The position numbers and the translations under genes are program-made. This document shows, piece after piece, positions 16,071 to 24,763 of a stretch of 64,000 nucleotides of DNA (position 1 is the first letter of the stretch; every line of letters begins with the position of its first letter). The DNA is from an uncultured Duodenibacillus sp. (GTDB lineage Bacteria > Pseudomonadota > Gammaproteobacteria > Burkholderiales > Burkholderiaceae_F). The notes below the pieces were generated by a model. It had not been told where the DNA came from and searched no databases. It saw only the letters and a program-made list of their open reading frames with translations. Location: NCBI GenBank assembly GCA_944388865.1, contig CALXKM010000002.1, forward strand, positions 62,001 to 126,000, read 5' to 3'.

Positions 16071-19000
16071 ATGTCAGCCAACTTCGTTCATCTTCGCTTT
16101 CATTCCGAGTATTCCATCACTGATGGAATTGTGCGTCTTGATCCCATTCTTGAAGCAGTTGCCGCGCAGGGCGGAGTTGCGTTGGGATTGACGGATTCGA
16201 TGAACATTTTCGGCGGCCTGCGCTTTTATTCACATGCGATTGCCGATGGCATCAAGCCGATTCTGGGTTGCGATTTATGGATTACGAATCTCAACGCCAA
16301 GGATCGAGATAAGCCCTACAGGCTCACGATCTATTGTCAAAATCATGAAGGGTACTTGTCGCTGTGCGAACTTCTTTCGCGCAGCTGGATGCTCAATCAA
16401 TATCTAGGACGCGGCGAAGTCAGGCTGGACTGGCTGACGCCGGAAAACTGCCGGGGCCTGATCTGTCTCTCGGGCGGCCCTCGCGGAATTGTTGAGCGCC
16501 ACGTGATGGGAAAAAAGCTCGATGAAGCCGAAGAAATCACGCAAAAGCTTCTGGCGGCGTTTCCTGGGCGCTTTTACATCGATTTGCAGCGAGCAGGACG
16601 CAAGAATGACGAGGCTGTTGCCTCAAGAATGGCTGGATTTGCGGTCAAGCACAACATTCCTGTTGTGGCCACGCATCCCATTCAGTTTCTGAAAAAGGAA
16701 GACTTCACTGCGCATGAAGTGCGCTGCTGCATTGCGAGCGGTCACGTTCTTGCGGATCCCAGAAGACCTAAGGATTTTTCACCGGAGCAGTATCTCAAGA
16801 CCGAAGAGGAGATGCGCGAGCTCTTTGCCGACATTCCTCAGGCAATAGAAAATACGGTCGTCATTGCGCAGCGGTGCAATTTGGGCGGGGTGCTGCAAAA
16901 GCCTCAGTTGCCCGTTTTCCCGACTCCGGAGGGCATGAGCCTTGACGATTACATGGTCAAGCTCTCGCATGAAGGGCTCGATCGCAGGCTCGAATTTCTC
17001 TACCCTGATGAGGCTGAGCGAGAAAAGCGCAAGCCCGAGTACCTCGAGCGGCTTGAGTATGAGTTAAAGACGATCACCTCGATGAAGTTTCCCGGGTACT
17101 TCCTTATCGTGCAGGACTTCATCAACTGGTCTAAGAGAAACGGGGTTGCCGTTGGCCCTGGGCGCGGTTCTGGTGCCGGGTCGCTTGTGGCCTATGCGTT
17201 AGGCATTACAGATCTGGATCCTTTGCATTACGGATTGCTGTTTGAACGCTTCTTGAATCCAGAGCGCGTGTCGATGCCTGACTTTGACGTCGACTTTTGT
17301 CAGCACAACCGAGATCGTACGATCGAGTATGTCAAGCGCACATACGGAGTTCCGGCAGTTAGTCAGATCGTGACCTTCGGCGCCATGGGCGCAAAGGCTG
17401 TTGTGCGAGACGTGGGCCGTGTGCTCAACATGAGCTACAACAAGGTCGACGAATTGGCCAAGCTCATACCGCAAAAGCCGGGCATGGACATTACGCTTGC
17501 CAAGGCTGCAGAGATGGAGCCTGATTTCAAGGCGCTTTCTGAACATCCTGATTTTCAAGAGCTCATTGGCTACGCCAAGGAGCTCGAAGGGCTTACGCGA
17601 AACCTTGGTATGCACGCAGGAGGCGTACTTATCGCTCCCGGCAAGCTAACAGATTTCTGCCCCCTTTACAACGCCGACGGCAAGCCTGAGAACACAGTCA
17701 GTCAGTTTGACAAAAAGGACGTCGAAAATGTTGGACTCGTCAAGTTCGACTTTTTGGGACTCACGACGCTGACAATCCTGAGCAAGGCCGTTGAATACAT
17801 TGATCGGCTGCATCCGGGGAAAAAGTTTGATCTCTCACGCATCCCTGTTGACGATAAGGCAACGCTTGAACTCTTCCAAATGGGAAATACGGGCGCGGTC
17901 TTTCAGTTTGAATCCGAAGGCATGCGAGATCAGCTGCGTCAGGCTAAGCCAGACTGTCTGGAGGATCTCGTCGCCCTGAACGCACTCTATCGTCCCGGTC
18001 CGATGGATCAGATTCCTCACTTTATTGACCGAAAGTTCGGCAGAGAAAAAGTGGAGTATCTGGATCCCCGCATGGAGCCGATTCTGCGAGAGACCTACGG
18101 CATCATGGTCTATCAGGAACAGGTGATGCTGGTTGCTCGCGCCATCGGCGGTTACTCATTGGGCGGCGCTGATTTGCTGCGCCGCGCCATGGGCAAGAAG
18201 AACGTCGAGGAAATGAAGCGCCAGAGAGCAGTCTTCATTAAAGGAGCAGCCGAGCGCAACGTAAGCGAATCCACTGCAACGGAAATCTTTGATTTGATGG
18301 AGAAGTTCGCGGGCTATGGATTCAACAAATCCCATGCTGCGGCTTACTCTTATGTTGCTTGGCAAACAGCATATCTCAAGGTTCATCACACCGCGTGCTT
18401 TACCGCTGGCAACTTGTGCCTGTCCATGGATTCCGGCGAAAAGATGCGAGCTTTGGTTGAAGACGCCAGAGCAATGGGCGTGACGGTGCTTCCGCCCGAT
18501 GTGAACGTAAGCGAGTGGTTTTTTACCGTACCGGATGAAAAAACAGTTCGCTTCGGATTGGGAGCGATTAAGGGCATCGGGCAGAACGTTGTTGAAGAGC
18601 TTCTTGATGAGCGACTCATGAATGGTCCATATCTGGACATTTTTGATGTGGCTGCACGCGTGCCAAGCGTAAATAGAAAGATTCTCGAGCAGATGATTCG
18701 AGCAGGAGCATTCGATGCGCTTGATCCGGATCGCGGCAAGCTTTTTGCCAATGTGCATCAAGCTTTAAGTGCGGCTCAGACTGTTGCGGCTTCTGTCGGG
18801 CAGGCGAGCCTATTTGCTGACGAAAATGGTGTTGAAGAGCGAATCGTCAGCTGGATTGAAGCTGACAAGTGGGATGATAAGAAGAAGTTCACTGAAGAAA
18901 AGCAAGCCTATGGCTTCTGCCTGACAGGAGACATGTTTGATGCTTATCGACAAGAGGTCAAGGCTTTTTCAATCCCATTCAGCGCACTAACAGTGGGCAA

Positions 19001-19502
19001 GGCAACGCAAACCATTGCCGGCATCGTGCAGGACGTGCGCGTCATTCAAGGAAAACGCGGCCGCTTTGCGGTTGTGACGTTAAGTGATGGACAGGAAACA
19101 ATTGATGTTCTTGCCTATTCAGAAACGTTTGAGCGCTATAAGAACATGCTCAAGGCCGATGAGGTGTTGGTTATCGCAGGGCGAGGACGACTTGATGAGC
19201 GAACAAATCGAATGAGCATGATTGCAAGTCAGATTATGACGATTGAAGAAGTCCGAGTGAAGAGAGGGGCTAGGCTTATTTTTGAGATTGATGAATCGGT
19301 CAAAATGGACGTTCTGCAAAAGTTTTTTATAGAAGCTAGTTTAAATGGGGATGGAATATTTTGTGAGGCAATTTTAAAGTTAAAACATATAAAAGGCTGT
19401 GTTGTATTGGATCGGAGGATTAGGCCTACGGATCGTTTGGTTTGTCTCTTGAAAATGGTTCCAGGGGTAAGGAAGGCTAAATATGAATATAAGAGTTTAT
19501 AG
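16071..19502 (+). CDS. dnaE: DNA polymerase III subunit alpha
   Basis: DnaE is the replicative polymerase catalytic subunit. The 1143-residue protein begins with a PHP domain (FHSEYSITDG), carries the catalytic PDFDVDF near residues 403-409 and the third catalytic Asp in VKFDFLG near 557, then fingers, an HhH tandem and an OB-fold (AGIVQDVRVIQGKRGRFAVV). Length matches proteobacterial DnaE (about 1160). Base composition shifts: the last 70-80 codons become clearly AT-rich with codons unlike the rest, so the downstream AT-rich island effectively starts inside this gene. Confidence 0.97.
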   Translation: MSANFVHLRFHSEYSITDGIVRLDPILEAVAAQGGVALGLTDSMNIFGGLRFYSHAIADGIKPILGCDLWITNLNAKDRDKPYRLTIYCQNHEGYLSLCELLSRSWMLNQYLGRGEVRLDWLTPENCRGLICLSGGPRGIVERHVMGKKLDEAEEITQKLLAAFPGRFYIDLQRAGRKNDEAVASRMAGFAVKHNIPVVATHPIQFLKKEDFTAHEVRCCIASGHVLADPRRPKDFSPEQYLKTEEEMRELFADIPQAIENTVVIAQRCNLGGVLQKPQLPVFPTPEGMSLDDYMVKLSHEGLDRRLEFLYPDEAEREKRKPEYLERLEYELKTITSMKFPGYFLIVQDFINWSKRNGVAVGPGRGSGAGSLVAYALGITDLDPLHYGLLFERFLNPERVSMPDFDVDFCQHNRDRTIEYVKRTYGVPAVSQIVTFGAMGAKAVVRDVGRVLNMSYNKVDELAKLIPQKPGMDITLAKAAEMEPDFKALSEHPDFQELIGYAKELEGLTRNLGMHAGGVLIAPGKLTDFCPLYNADGKPENTVSQFDKKDVENVGLVKFDFLGLTTLTILSKAVEYIDRLHPGKKFDLSRIPVDDKATLELFQMGNTGAVFQFESEGMRDQLRQAKPDCLEDLVALNALYRPGPMDQIPHFIDRKFGREKVEYLDPRMEPILRETYGIMVYQEQVMLVARAIGGYSLGGADLLRRAMGKKNVEEMKRQRAVFIKGAAERNVSESTATEIFDLMEKFAGYGFNKSHAAAYSYVAWQTAYLKVHHTACFTAGNLCLSMDSGEKMRALVEDARAMGVTVLPPDVNVSEWFFTVPDEKTVRFGLGAIKGIGQNVVEELLDERLMNGPYLDIFDVAARVPSVNRKILEQMIRAGAFDALDPDRGKLFANVHQALSAAQTVAASVGQASLFADENGVEERIVSWIEADKWDDKKKFTEEKQAYGFCLTGDMFDAYRQEVKAFSIPFSALTVGKATQTIAGIVQDVRVIQGKRGRFAVVTLSDGQETIDVLAYSETFERYKNMLKADEVLVIAGRGRLDERTNRMSMIASQIMTIEEVRVKRGARLIFEIDESVKMDVLQKFFIEASLNGDGIFCEAILKLKHIKGCVVLDRRIRPTDRLVCLLKMVPGVRKAKYEYKSL

Positions 19503-19551
19503 GAAATTGCTAGTAAATTTGTTTGGCAATTATTTTGATTTATAGGAATTA

Positions 19552-20865
19552 ATGGCAATGAACATAAATGTAAATTGTCTGAAAAACAGAAAAATAATAT
19601 TTCAGCCGCTTATCGGATGGTGTCTGGCTTTATTGGTGATTACAGTGCCGTATTCGGCGGCATTAGGTAATATATTCAGTATCTCTATAGTGATTTTTTG
19701 GCTTGTGGGCGGGACTGTAAAAGAAGATTGCAGACTTCTTATTCAACAACCGTTTGTGAAAGTATTAGTTCTGTTTTTGACGCTTGTATGTTTTTCTTTG
19801 TTGTGGACTGAGGCAGAGATCGGTATTGCTTTTGATGCTCTAAGGAAATTTAGGAAAATTTTGTTTTTGTTCGTTTGTTGGGTCTATCTTTGGCGTGAGA
19901 ATATATGGATAGAGAGATTGCTAACATTGATGTTGGTATCGTTTGGAATAATGGCTTTGTTATGTGTAGGGGTTTATTTTGGAATGCCTGGTCTACCTGA
20001 GCCTATTCCGGGACAGGGAGCAGTTCTTAGTCGTAGTCATATTTCTCAAGGTTATATTATGGCTATTTTGGTTGTGATGGGTTTGAGTTATGCTCTAAAT
20101 AGAAATATGAATAAAATTTTCAGGGCTGTTTCAGGGGGGTGTGCTGTTATTGCGATTTTGGTTACTTTTTTTATGACGCAAGGAAGAACGGGATATGTGT
20201 GTATTATGGCGGCATTTGTATTTGTTGCCGTGGGGTTTAATTGTTCATTGAGAAAGAAAGTATTTTTAGCTTTGTTTTCTGGAATTCTAGTTGTGTTTTT
20301 GGCTGTGAGTTCTCCAAATGTTGTATCAAGAATGTCGGAAGTGAAGTCAGATGTGAATTTATACCTTTCAGGAGATGTGTCTACTTCGTCTGGGCTAAGA
20401 CTTAGTTTTTGGACAAATTCTCTGGAAATGCTAAAAGACAATCCTGTTCTAGGCGTAGGAGTCGGAGGTTGGAGTATAACGGCTTGTCAACAAACTCAAA
20501 AAGGAGCAAACACACAAAGCTGTCTACATCAAAAAGGTCCTGGAAACCCACACTCGGATATTTGGAATTTTGCATCGCAATTTGGAATTGTAGGATGTTT
20601 TTGTTGGATTGCTTTTTTGTTGATCTGGTTGAATAAGGCTTGGAATATTACAGATCCTAGTAGGAGGATGATGGCAATCGGATTTTTTGGTGTTTATTTA
20701 ATAGGAGGAATGGTAAACTCGTTCTTCTGGGATGTGATCGAAGGTATTCTCTTGTGTATAACCATAGCGTTAGTAATGGCCACGGGGAATGAAAGCTCTA
20801 GAAGCAAATTGTGTTTTAGGAATAATATAGTTAATTTTAAATTTCGTAAAAGTGAGAGATATTGA
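19552..20865 (+). CDS. waaL: O-antigen ligase family protein
   Basis: WaaL-type ligases move undecaprenyl-linked O-chain onto lipid A-core at the periplasmic face. The 437-residue protein has about ten to eleven hydrophobic segments and the Wzy_C-type region with GRTGYV near residue 206 and NPHSDIWNFASQFGIVG near residue 330, including the conserved His in a large periplasmic loop. AGGA lies five bases before the ATG. The gene is AT-rich and convergent with the downstream glycosyltransferase. Polymerase (Wzy) and ligase share this fold, but presence of Wzm/Wzt nearby favours ligase. Confidence 0.82.
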   Translation: MAMNINVNCLKNRKIIFQPLIGWCLALLVITVPYSAALGNIFSISIVIFWLVGGTVKEDCRLLIQQPFVKVLVLFLTLVCFSLLWTEAEIGIAFDALRKFRKILFLFVCWVYLWRENIWIERLLTLMLVSFGIMALLCVGVYFGMPGLPEPIPGQGAVLSRSHISQGYIMAILVVMGLSYALNRNMNKIFRAVSGGCAVIAILVTFFMTQGRTGYVCIMAAFVFVAVGFNCSLRKKVFLALFSGILVVFLAVSSPNVVSRMSEVKSDVNLYLSGDVSTSSGLRLSFWTNSLEMLKDNPVLGVGVGGWSITACQQTQKGANTQSCLHQKGPGNPHSDIWNFASQFGIVGCFCWIAFLLIWLNKAWNITDPSRRMMAIGFFGVYLIGGMVNSFFWDVIEGILLCITIALVMATGNESSRSKLCFRNNIVNFKFRKSERY

Positions 20866-20867
20866 GT

Positions 20868-21710
20868 TTAGTATTTTTGAATGCCGTTGGGGATCGAGAT
20901 GGTTCCATCTTTGAGACGCTTTAGAACAATGTTCCAATTTGAGGAAGAGTTTTCTTTTGAGGCCTCGTTGTGCCAGAGATGTAGAACTGGTGCGGTAAAG
21001 GCGCCGGATTTGAAGCGTATACCGAAGTTTAATAACCTTACTGCAAGATCAGAATCTTCATGCCCCCAACTGTCAAATGATTCATCACATCCATTGACAG
21101 AAAAATAGTCATTTTTCCAGATCCCCCAATTGCATCCTCTAATCATTTTCCAATTGTCAGGCCGTATTTTACGAATAGGGCCGAGCGGTAAATGTAATGC
21201 GGGCCAGGGGCGATTTATTTTGCGTTTTAAATATAAAATGGACAAATAAAAAAATGAAAGCAGATTGCTGTGCAGGAATTGAAATTGAAATTGATTGGTT
21301 GTAAGTTCCTCTGTTAATGATTGAGAGAGTAGAATTCGTTGTCCTGCTACGGTCCAATTTTTTTCTGCAAGAGACCGATGATAAGAAATCCAATGGGGAA
21401 GAGGAATACAGTCACCATCTAAAAATAGAAGATAGTCGCCTGCAGTTTGTAATGATGCTTTATTTCTAATTTCTGATAGCCTGAATCCAAGATCTTCATG
21501 CCATACGTGTTTTATCGGGATTTTTTTAGAAAATTGTGAAATGAACAGATCTATCACGCGTTTTGTTTCACTTGTAGATCCGTCATCAGCAATTATTATT
21601 TCAAAATTGCTATCTGCTTGCATTGAAAGGCCCGATAGACACAGTCGAAGTGAATCGGGGTTGTTATATGTTGAACATATAACAGATATTTTGAATTTTT
21701 TGTTGTCCAT
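20868..21710 (-). CDS. Glycosyltransferase family 2 protein with galactosyltransferase-type C-terminus
   Basis: A 280-residue GT-A enzyme: N-terminal ISVICSTYNNPDSL, DDGSTSE near residue 42, the DxD motif LDGDCIP near residue 98, and a C-terminal NGCDESFDSWGHEDSDLAVR segment as in the Glyco_transf_7C family. It is cytoplasmic with no strong membrane segment. It ends the minus-strand three-gene unit (family 9, family 2, family 2) and is 16 bases downstream of the previous gene. The sugar and acceptor cannot be inferred; LPS outer core is likely from context. Confidence 0.85.
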   Translation of the reverse strand: MDNKKFKISVICSTYNNPDSLRLCLSGLSMQADSNFEIIIADDGSTSETKRVIDLFISQFSKKIPIKHVWHEDLGFRLSEIRNKASLQTAGDYLLFLDGDCIPLPHWISYHRSLAEKNWTVAGQRILLSQSLTEELTTNQFQFQFLHSNLLSFFYLSILYLKRKINRPWPALHLPLGPIRKIRPDNWKMIRGCNWGIWKNDYFSVNGCDESFDSWGHEDSDLAVRLLNFGIRFKSGAFTAPVLHLWHNEASKENSSSNWNIVLKRLKDGTISIPNGIQKY

Positions 21711-21726
21711 TCTTAGAATTAGTAAT

Positions 21727-22494
21727 TTAAATCTTATTGTTAAATTTTTGCATCGACCAAAGTCGGGAGTACTTGGCTAAAGTATAGGCCATATGATTAA
21801 TTGAAAAAATCCAGCCCAATTTTCCATCTAAGAAACCAAGATTCAAAATATATACTTTGATAAAGGCCCAGATGGGACGTGCTACAATGTCCCTAATAAA
21901 ATTAACTTTTTTTCTTTTTTTTGCGTAGGTTTCCGCGGATAATTTTGTGTACTGATTGAATTTTCTCCAGTAAGCATCCCAGTCATGATATGTATGATGA
22001 ATCAAATGACCTCTCAGTTTCTTGTTTTTTTTGCTAGAAATAAAAACTTCGTGTACTGAGCGTTCAAACATACCAGAAGATCGTGGCATTAACCTTGTGA
22101 CATAGTCGGGACGGAATATTCCGTGCCTTGGTTCTCCGGCTTCTAATGAGGTGATTCGTTTAATCTGAAAACAGGAATCAGAATGACAATTTTGTAATAT
22201 ATCAACTATGTCTTTTTGTAAATCGGGACTGATTCTTTCATCAGCATCAATGAATAATATATAATCACATTGCGATTGTTCCATCGCGAAATTTCTTTGA
22301 GCCGCCCAGTTATCGTTGAGCGAATGTTTAATAACTTTAACTTTAGACGAAACGGATTTTGCTAAATCAATAGTTTTATCTGAACTATAGTCGTCAACTA
22401 TTATGATTTCGTCGGAGAACAAACATGACCGAATACAGGCTTTAATATTTGTTTCTTCATTATGGGTTAAAATGATTGTGGATAGTGTTAACAT
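21727..22494 (-). CDS. waaE: LPS core glycosyltransferase, WaaE/KdtX-like family 2
   Basis: The 255-residue protein has TIILTHNEETNIKAC at the N-terminus, VDDYSSDKT near residue 36, DADERISPD near residue 83 and HHTYHDWDAYWRKFNQYTKL, closely resembling WaaE/KdtX beta-glucosyltransferases that add a sugar to heptose I of the inner core. It starts four bases after the stop of the heptosyltransferase-type gene, so the two are probably translated together. The family is also found in capsule clusters, so the acceptor assignment is inference. Confidence 0.8.
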   Translation of the reverse strand: MLTLSTIILTHNEETNIKACIRSCLFSDEIIIVDDYSSDKTIDLAKSVSSKVKVIKHSLNDNWAAQRNFAMEQSQCDYILFIDADERISPDLQKDIVDILQNCHSDSCFQIKRITSLEAGEPRHGIFRPDYVTRLMPRSSGMFERSVHEVFISSKKNKKLRGHLIHHTYHDWDAYWRKFNQYTKLSAETYAKKRKKVNFIRDIVARPIWAFIKVYILNLGFLDGKLGWIFSINHMAYTLAKYSRLWSMQKFNNKI

Positions 22495-22498
22495 AAAT

Positions 22499-23431
22499 TT
22501 AACGCAAAAGAAGATATATCTTTTCTATGACTTCATTTGGTGTCGGCCATTGCCCTTCTCTGCCCAGTACAACTGCGTTAGGATTCCATGGTGAGGTGCG
22601 ATCTGGATCCGTCACTCCGACCAACGTAATCTGTTTTGCGCCAACGGCAGCAGCAATGTGGCTCACTCCAGAATCATTAGCTATGACGATTTGTGCACGT
22701 CTTGCGAGGGACGCGTAGTTGCCGAGAGTAGTAGGAGGAAGAATAAGGGCATCTGGACAAGCTTCTTTTGCTAGAGCCTCTTCTCTAGGGCTGGGAAAGA
22801 CGATAGGTTCGATCCCCAAGTCTCTTAGAGGTTTGACCAATTTGTTGAAGTAGGGCCAGTTCTTTTCTTTACCATTGTGTTTGCCTCTGGCGACCGGAGC
22901 AAGCAATGCAAATTTTGTCGGAATTTTAAATTGGTCAATAAGATTTTTTGCTGCAGCCTCATGTCTTTTGAGTGATAAAAGGCCAAGTTTTTGGGGAACT
23001 TTATCCCAGGCTGGCGTTTCGTCCCAAGCCTTGATGGCAGAGTGAGCTACATAAAAAAAACGTTCTACCTCGTGCATTTTTTCTGGCTCTGGAATTTTTG
23101 TATTAAGCAGAAATGATCTGCCGTCCGTCTTTAGACCTGCTGTTTTAATCTTGCCAATTTTGAACAGCAAAGCGGAGCTAAACGAGTTTGGAAAAAGGAG
23201 ACCTTTTGTTGCATTTGCATTTTTAGCAAGGTAACGAATTCGGTTAAGATCTTCCGTAACATGCCCCTCGATTGGATCAAACCGCCAACCCATGCCTGCA
23301 ATCAGATCTCCTGCCCAGCGTTTGCCTACAAGCGCAGGTGTAAGGCCGCTGGCTTCAAGCAGACGCAACGCAGGCAAGCACATGCAACAATCACCAACGT
23401 GATTAGGCAACCGACATAGAACAACTGACAT
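22499..23431 (-). CDS. Glycosyltransferase family 9 (heptosyltransferase-type)
   Basis: The 310-residue GT-B enzyme starts SVVLCRLPNHVGDCCM, the family's N-terminal GD loop, and contains ANDSGVSHIAAAVG followed by TDPDRTSPWNP near the C-terminus, the ADP-heptose site. It most resembles WaaF/WaaC enzymes that build the inner core. I chose ATG 23431 because AGGAAA lies upstream; a longer frame adds an unlikely extension. A run of eight T (coding strand, 23053-23060) lies inside the gene. It heads the minus-strand LPS unit. Confidence 0.88.
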   Translation of the reverse strand: MSVVLCRLPNHVGDCCMCLPALRLLEASGLTPALVGKRWAGDLIAGMGWRFDPIEGHVTEDLNRIRYLAKNANATKGLLFPNSFSSALLFKIGKIKTAGLKTDGRSFLLNTKIPEPEKMHEVERFFYVAHSAIKAWDETPAWDKVPQKLGLLSLKRHEAAAKNLIDQFKIPTKFALLAPVARGKHNGKEKNWPYFNKLVKPLRDLGIEPIVFPSPREEALAKEACPDALILPPTTLGNYASLARRAQIVIANDSGVSHIAAAVGAKQITLVGVTDPDRTSPWNPNAVVLGREGQWPTPNEVIEKIYLLLR

Positions 23432-23630
23432 TGGATTTCCTGTTGGTTTTGCAAAGAATAGAATTGAAGTTCGGCTATTATAGCCACTTCTGTGCTTGTT
23501 TCCTCTTTCTATAAGAGGCTGTGGTAACATCTGACTCACTGACTAGGCTGAGTGCTAAGAGATGATGTTTTCATGAATGAATTTGCGATGCGGAAAAAGG
23601 AAGAAGGCGGACAGTTGATAAATTGTGATT

Positions 23631-23660
23631 TTGAAATCAAATTACTCTGAGAGTTATGAT
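23631..23660 (+). promoter_or_regulatory. Candidate sigma70 promoter for the Kdo/WaaP-type kinase gene
   Basis: TTGAAA at 23631-23636 and TATGAT at 23655-23660, 18 bases apart, lie in the divergent gap between the heptosyltransferase gene and the kinase gene. The rest of this roughly 300-base gap shows no gene. Confidence 0.4.
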
Positions 23661-23727
23661 ATTCGACTGTGTCTATCTCTTGGTGGGGCTTTCAGGGAAA
23701 AAGGGGTGATATTGATAGGGGTTAAAA

Positions 23728-24564
23728 GTGCGACTGTATACTCGGTGGAGTCCGGAAATAAAAAATATGTTCGAATCACCAAATGTCATGATGGATATTC
23801 GAGGTGGTTGGAATCTTAGAGTTTTCAATGAATTCTACGCGCATAAATTAATTAACGCGAAGGATGATCTGAATATTATAAAAAAAACCAAATGGACGGA
23901 GGAGACAGAGGCCTGTATTTTTAAAATTGAAAATGATTTTTTCTTTTCAAAAAAAATAAATTTTAGAAAAAAAAGATTGGAAACAAGATTTAGATATTGT
24001 TTTCAGCCATCCAGAGGCTTCTGGGCTGCTTTTGTTGCAAAGAAAATAAAGGAATCTGGTTTTTTAACTCCGGATGCGTATGCTGCAGGAGAGCGGAGGA
24101 GTTACGGCCTTGTTACAGATACGTGGATTGTTACAGAGGCATTAACTGATGTTAAGGGCGGGAATGAGGAACAACTTACATTAGGACAGGATCTGAGCTT
24201 GTTACACGAGGCCGGAATTTTCCTACGTCGTTTCCATGAAAAAGGCTTTATTCATGGAGATATGCAGTTTTATAATTTTTACGTCCAGCGTGGGCAAATA
24301 GGCGTCTGGGATTTGGATTCTGTACAGATTTATGGTGACAAGTTGGCGCCAAAGAAAAAACGTATGAAGGATGTTGGCCGAATGTTCTCTTCATTTATTC
24401 AGGTGGTAGATTTTATGAATAGTGGTAATGATGATTCTTTGGAGATAAAAGAATATGCAGAGGCATTGGGGCAAGGATATGGGATAAAAAGAGGTGAATT
24501 GCTAGAAGATCTGAAGATTAAATGGTTGCATACTATGAAGTTGAGGCATTCGTTGAAATGGTAA
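23728..24564 (+). CDS. Kdo/WaaP-family LPS kinase
   Basis: A 278-residue protein of the eukaryotic-like kinase fold used for LPS core phosphorylation. FIHGDMQFYNFYV near residue 178 holds the catalytic Asp, and GVWDLDSVQ the metal-binding Asp. The start is a GTG with AGGGG seven bases upstream. It stands alone on the plus strand, divergent from the transferase unit and followed by a 200-base gap before msbA. Three tracts of eight A (23880-23887, 23949-23956, 23967-23974) fall in its first third, and the frame is open here. Substrate (Kdo or heptose) cannot be told from sequence alone. Confidence 0.82.
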   Translation: MRLYTRWSPEIKNMFESPNVMMDIRGGWNLRVFNEFYAHKLINAKDDLNIIKKTKWTEETEACIFKIENDFFFSKKINFRKKRLETRFRYCFQPSRGFWAAFVAKKIKESGFLTPDAYAAGERRSYGLVTDTWIVTEALTDVKGGNEEQLTLGQDLSLLHEAGIFLRRFHEKGFIHGDMQFYNFYVQRGQIGVWDLDSVQIYGDKLAPKKKRMKDVGRMFSSFIQVVDFMNSGNDDSLEIKEYAEALGQGYGIKRGELLEDLKIKWLHTMKLRHSLKW

Positions 24565-24763
24565 AATTATTATGAGAGATTGAGGTGTCGATAATGTGTT
24601 TCTCGATTCTTTATCTATAATTTCGGAAGGTTCGCGAAAACCAAATATCCCTTATGAAATAAGAGACGACCATTGCGATGCAGTCAATGAGGATTTGATA
24701 TTGGGTTATCTTTTATGGCGGTCGTGGATGTGTTTGCGTTGTTAATTTAGAGAAGTTTTTTTA

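Larger units (their letters stand above)
19300..24750. other. AT-rich LPS-core island
   Basis: From about 19300 to 24750 the DNA is visibly AT-rich, with many A and T runs and AT-ending codons, while dnaE before it and msbA after it are not. The segment carries waaL, three glycosyltransferases and a WaaP-type kinase in convergent and divergent units. Such composition is typical of exchanged surface-polysaccharide loci. No integrase, transposase or repeat ends were seen, so exchange by homologous recombination in flanking core genes is the simplest reading (inference). Confidence 0.7.

Noticed and set aside
23625-23819. Small plus-strand frame overlapping the start of the WaaP-type kinase gene
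   Set aside because: Overlaps the candidate promoter and kinase start, with no ribosome site and no known family.
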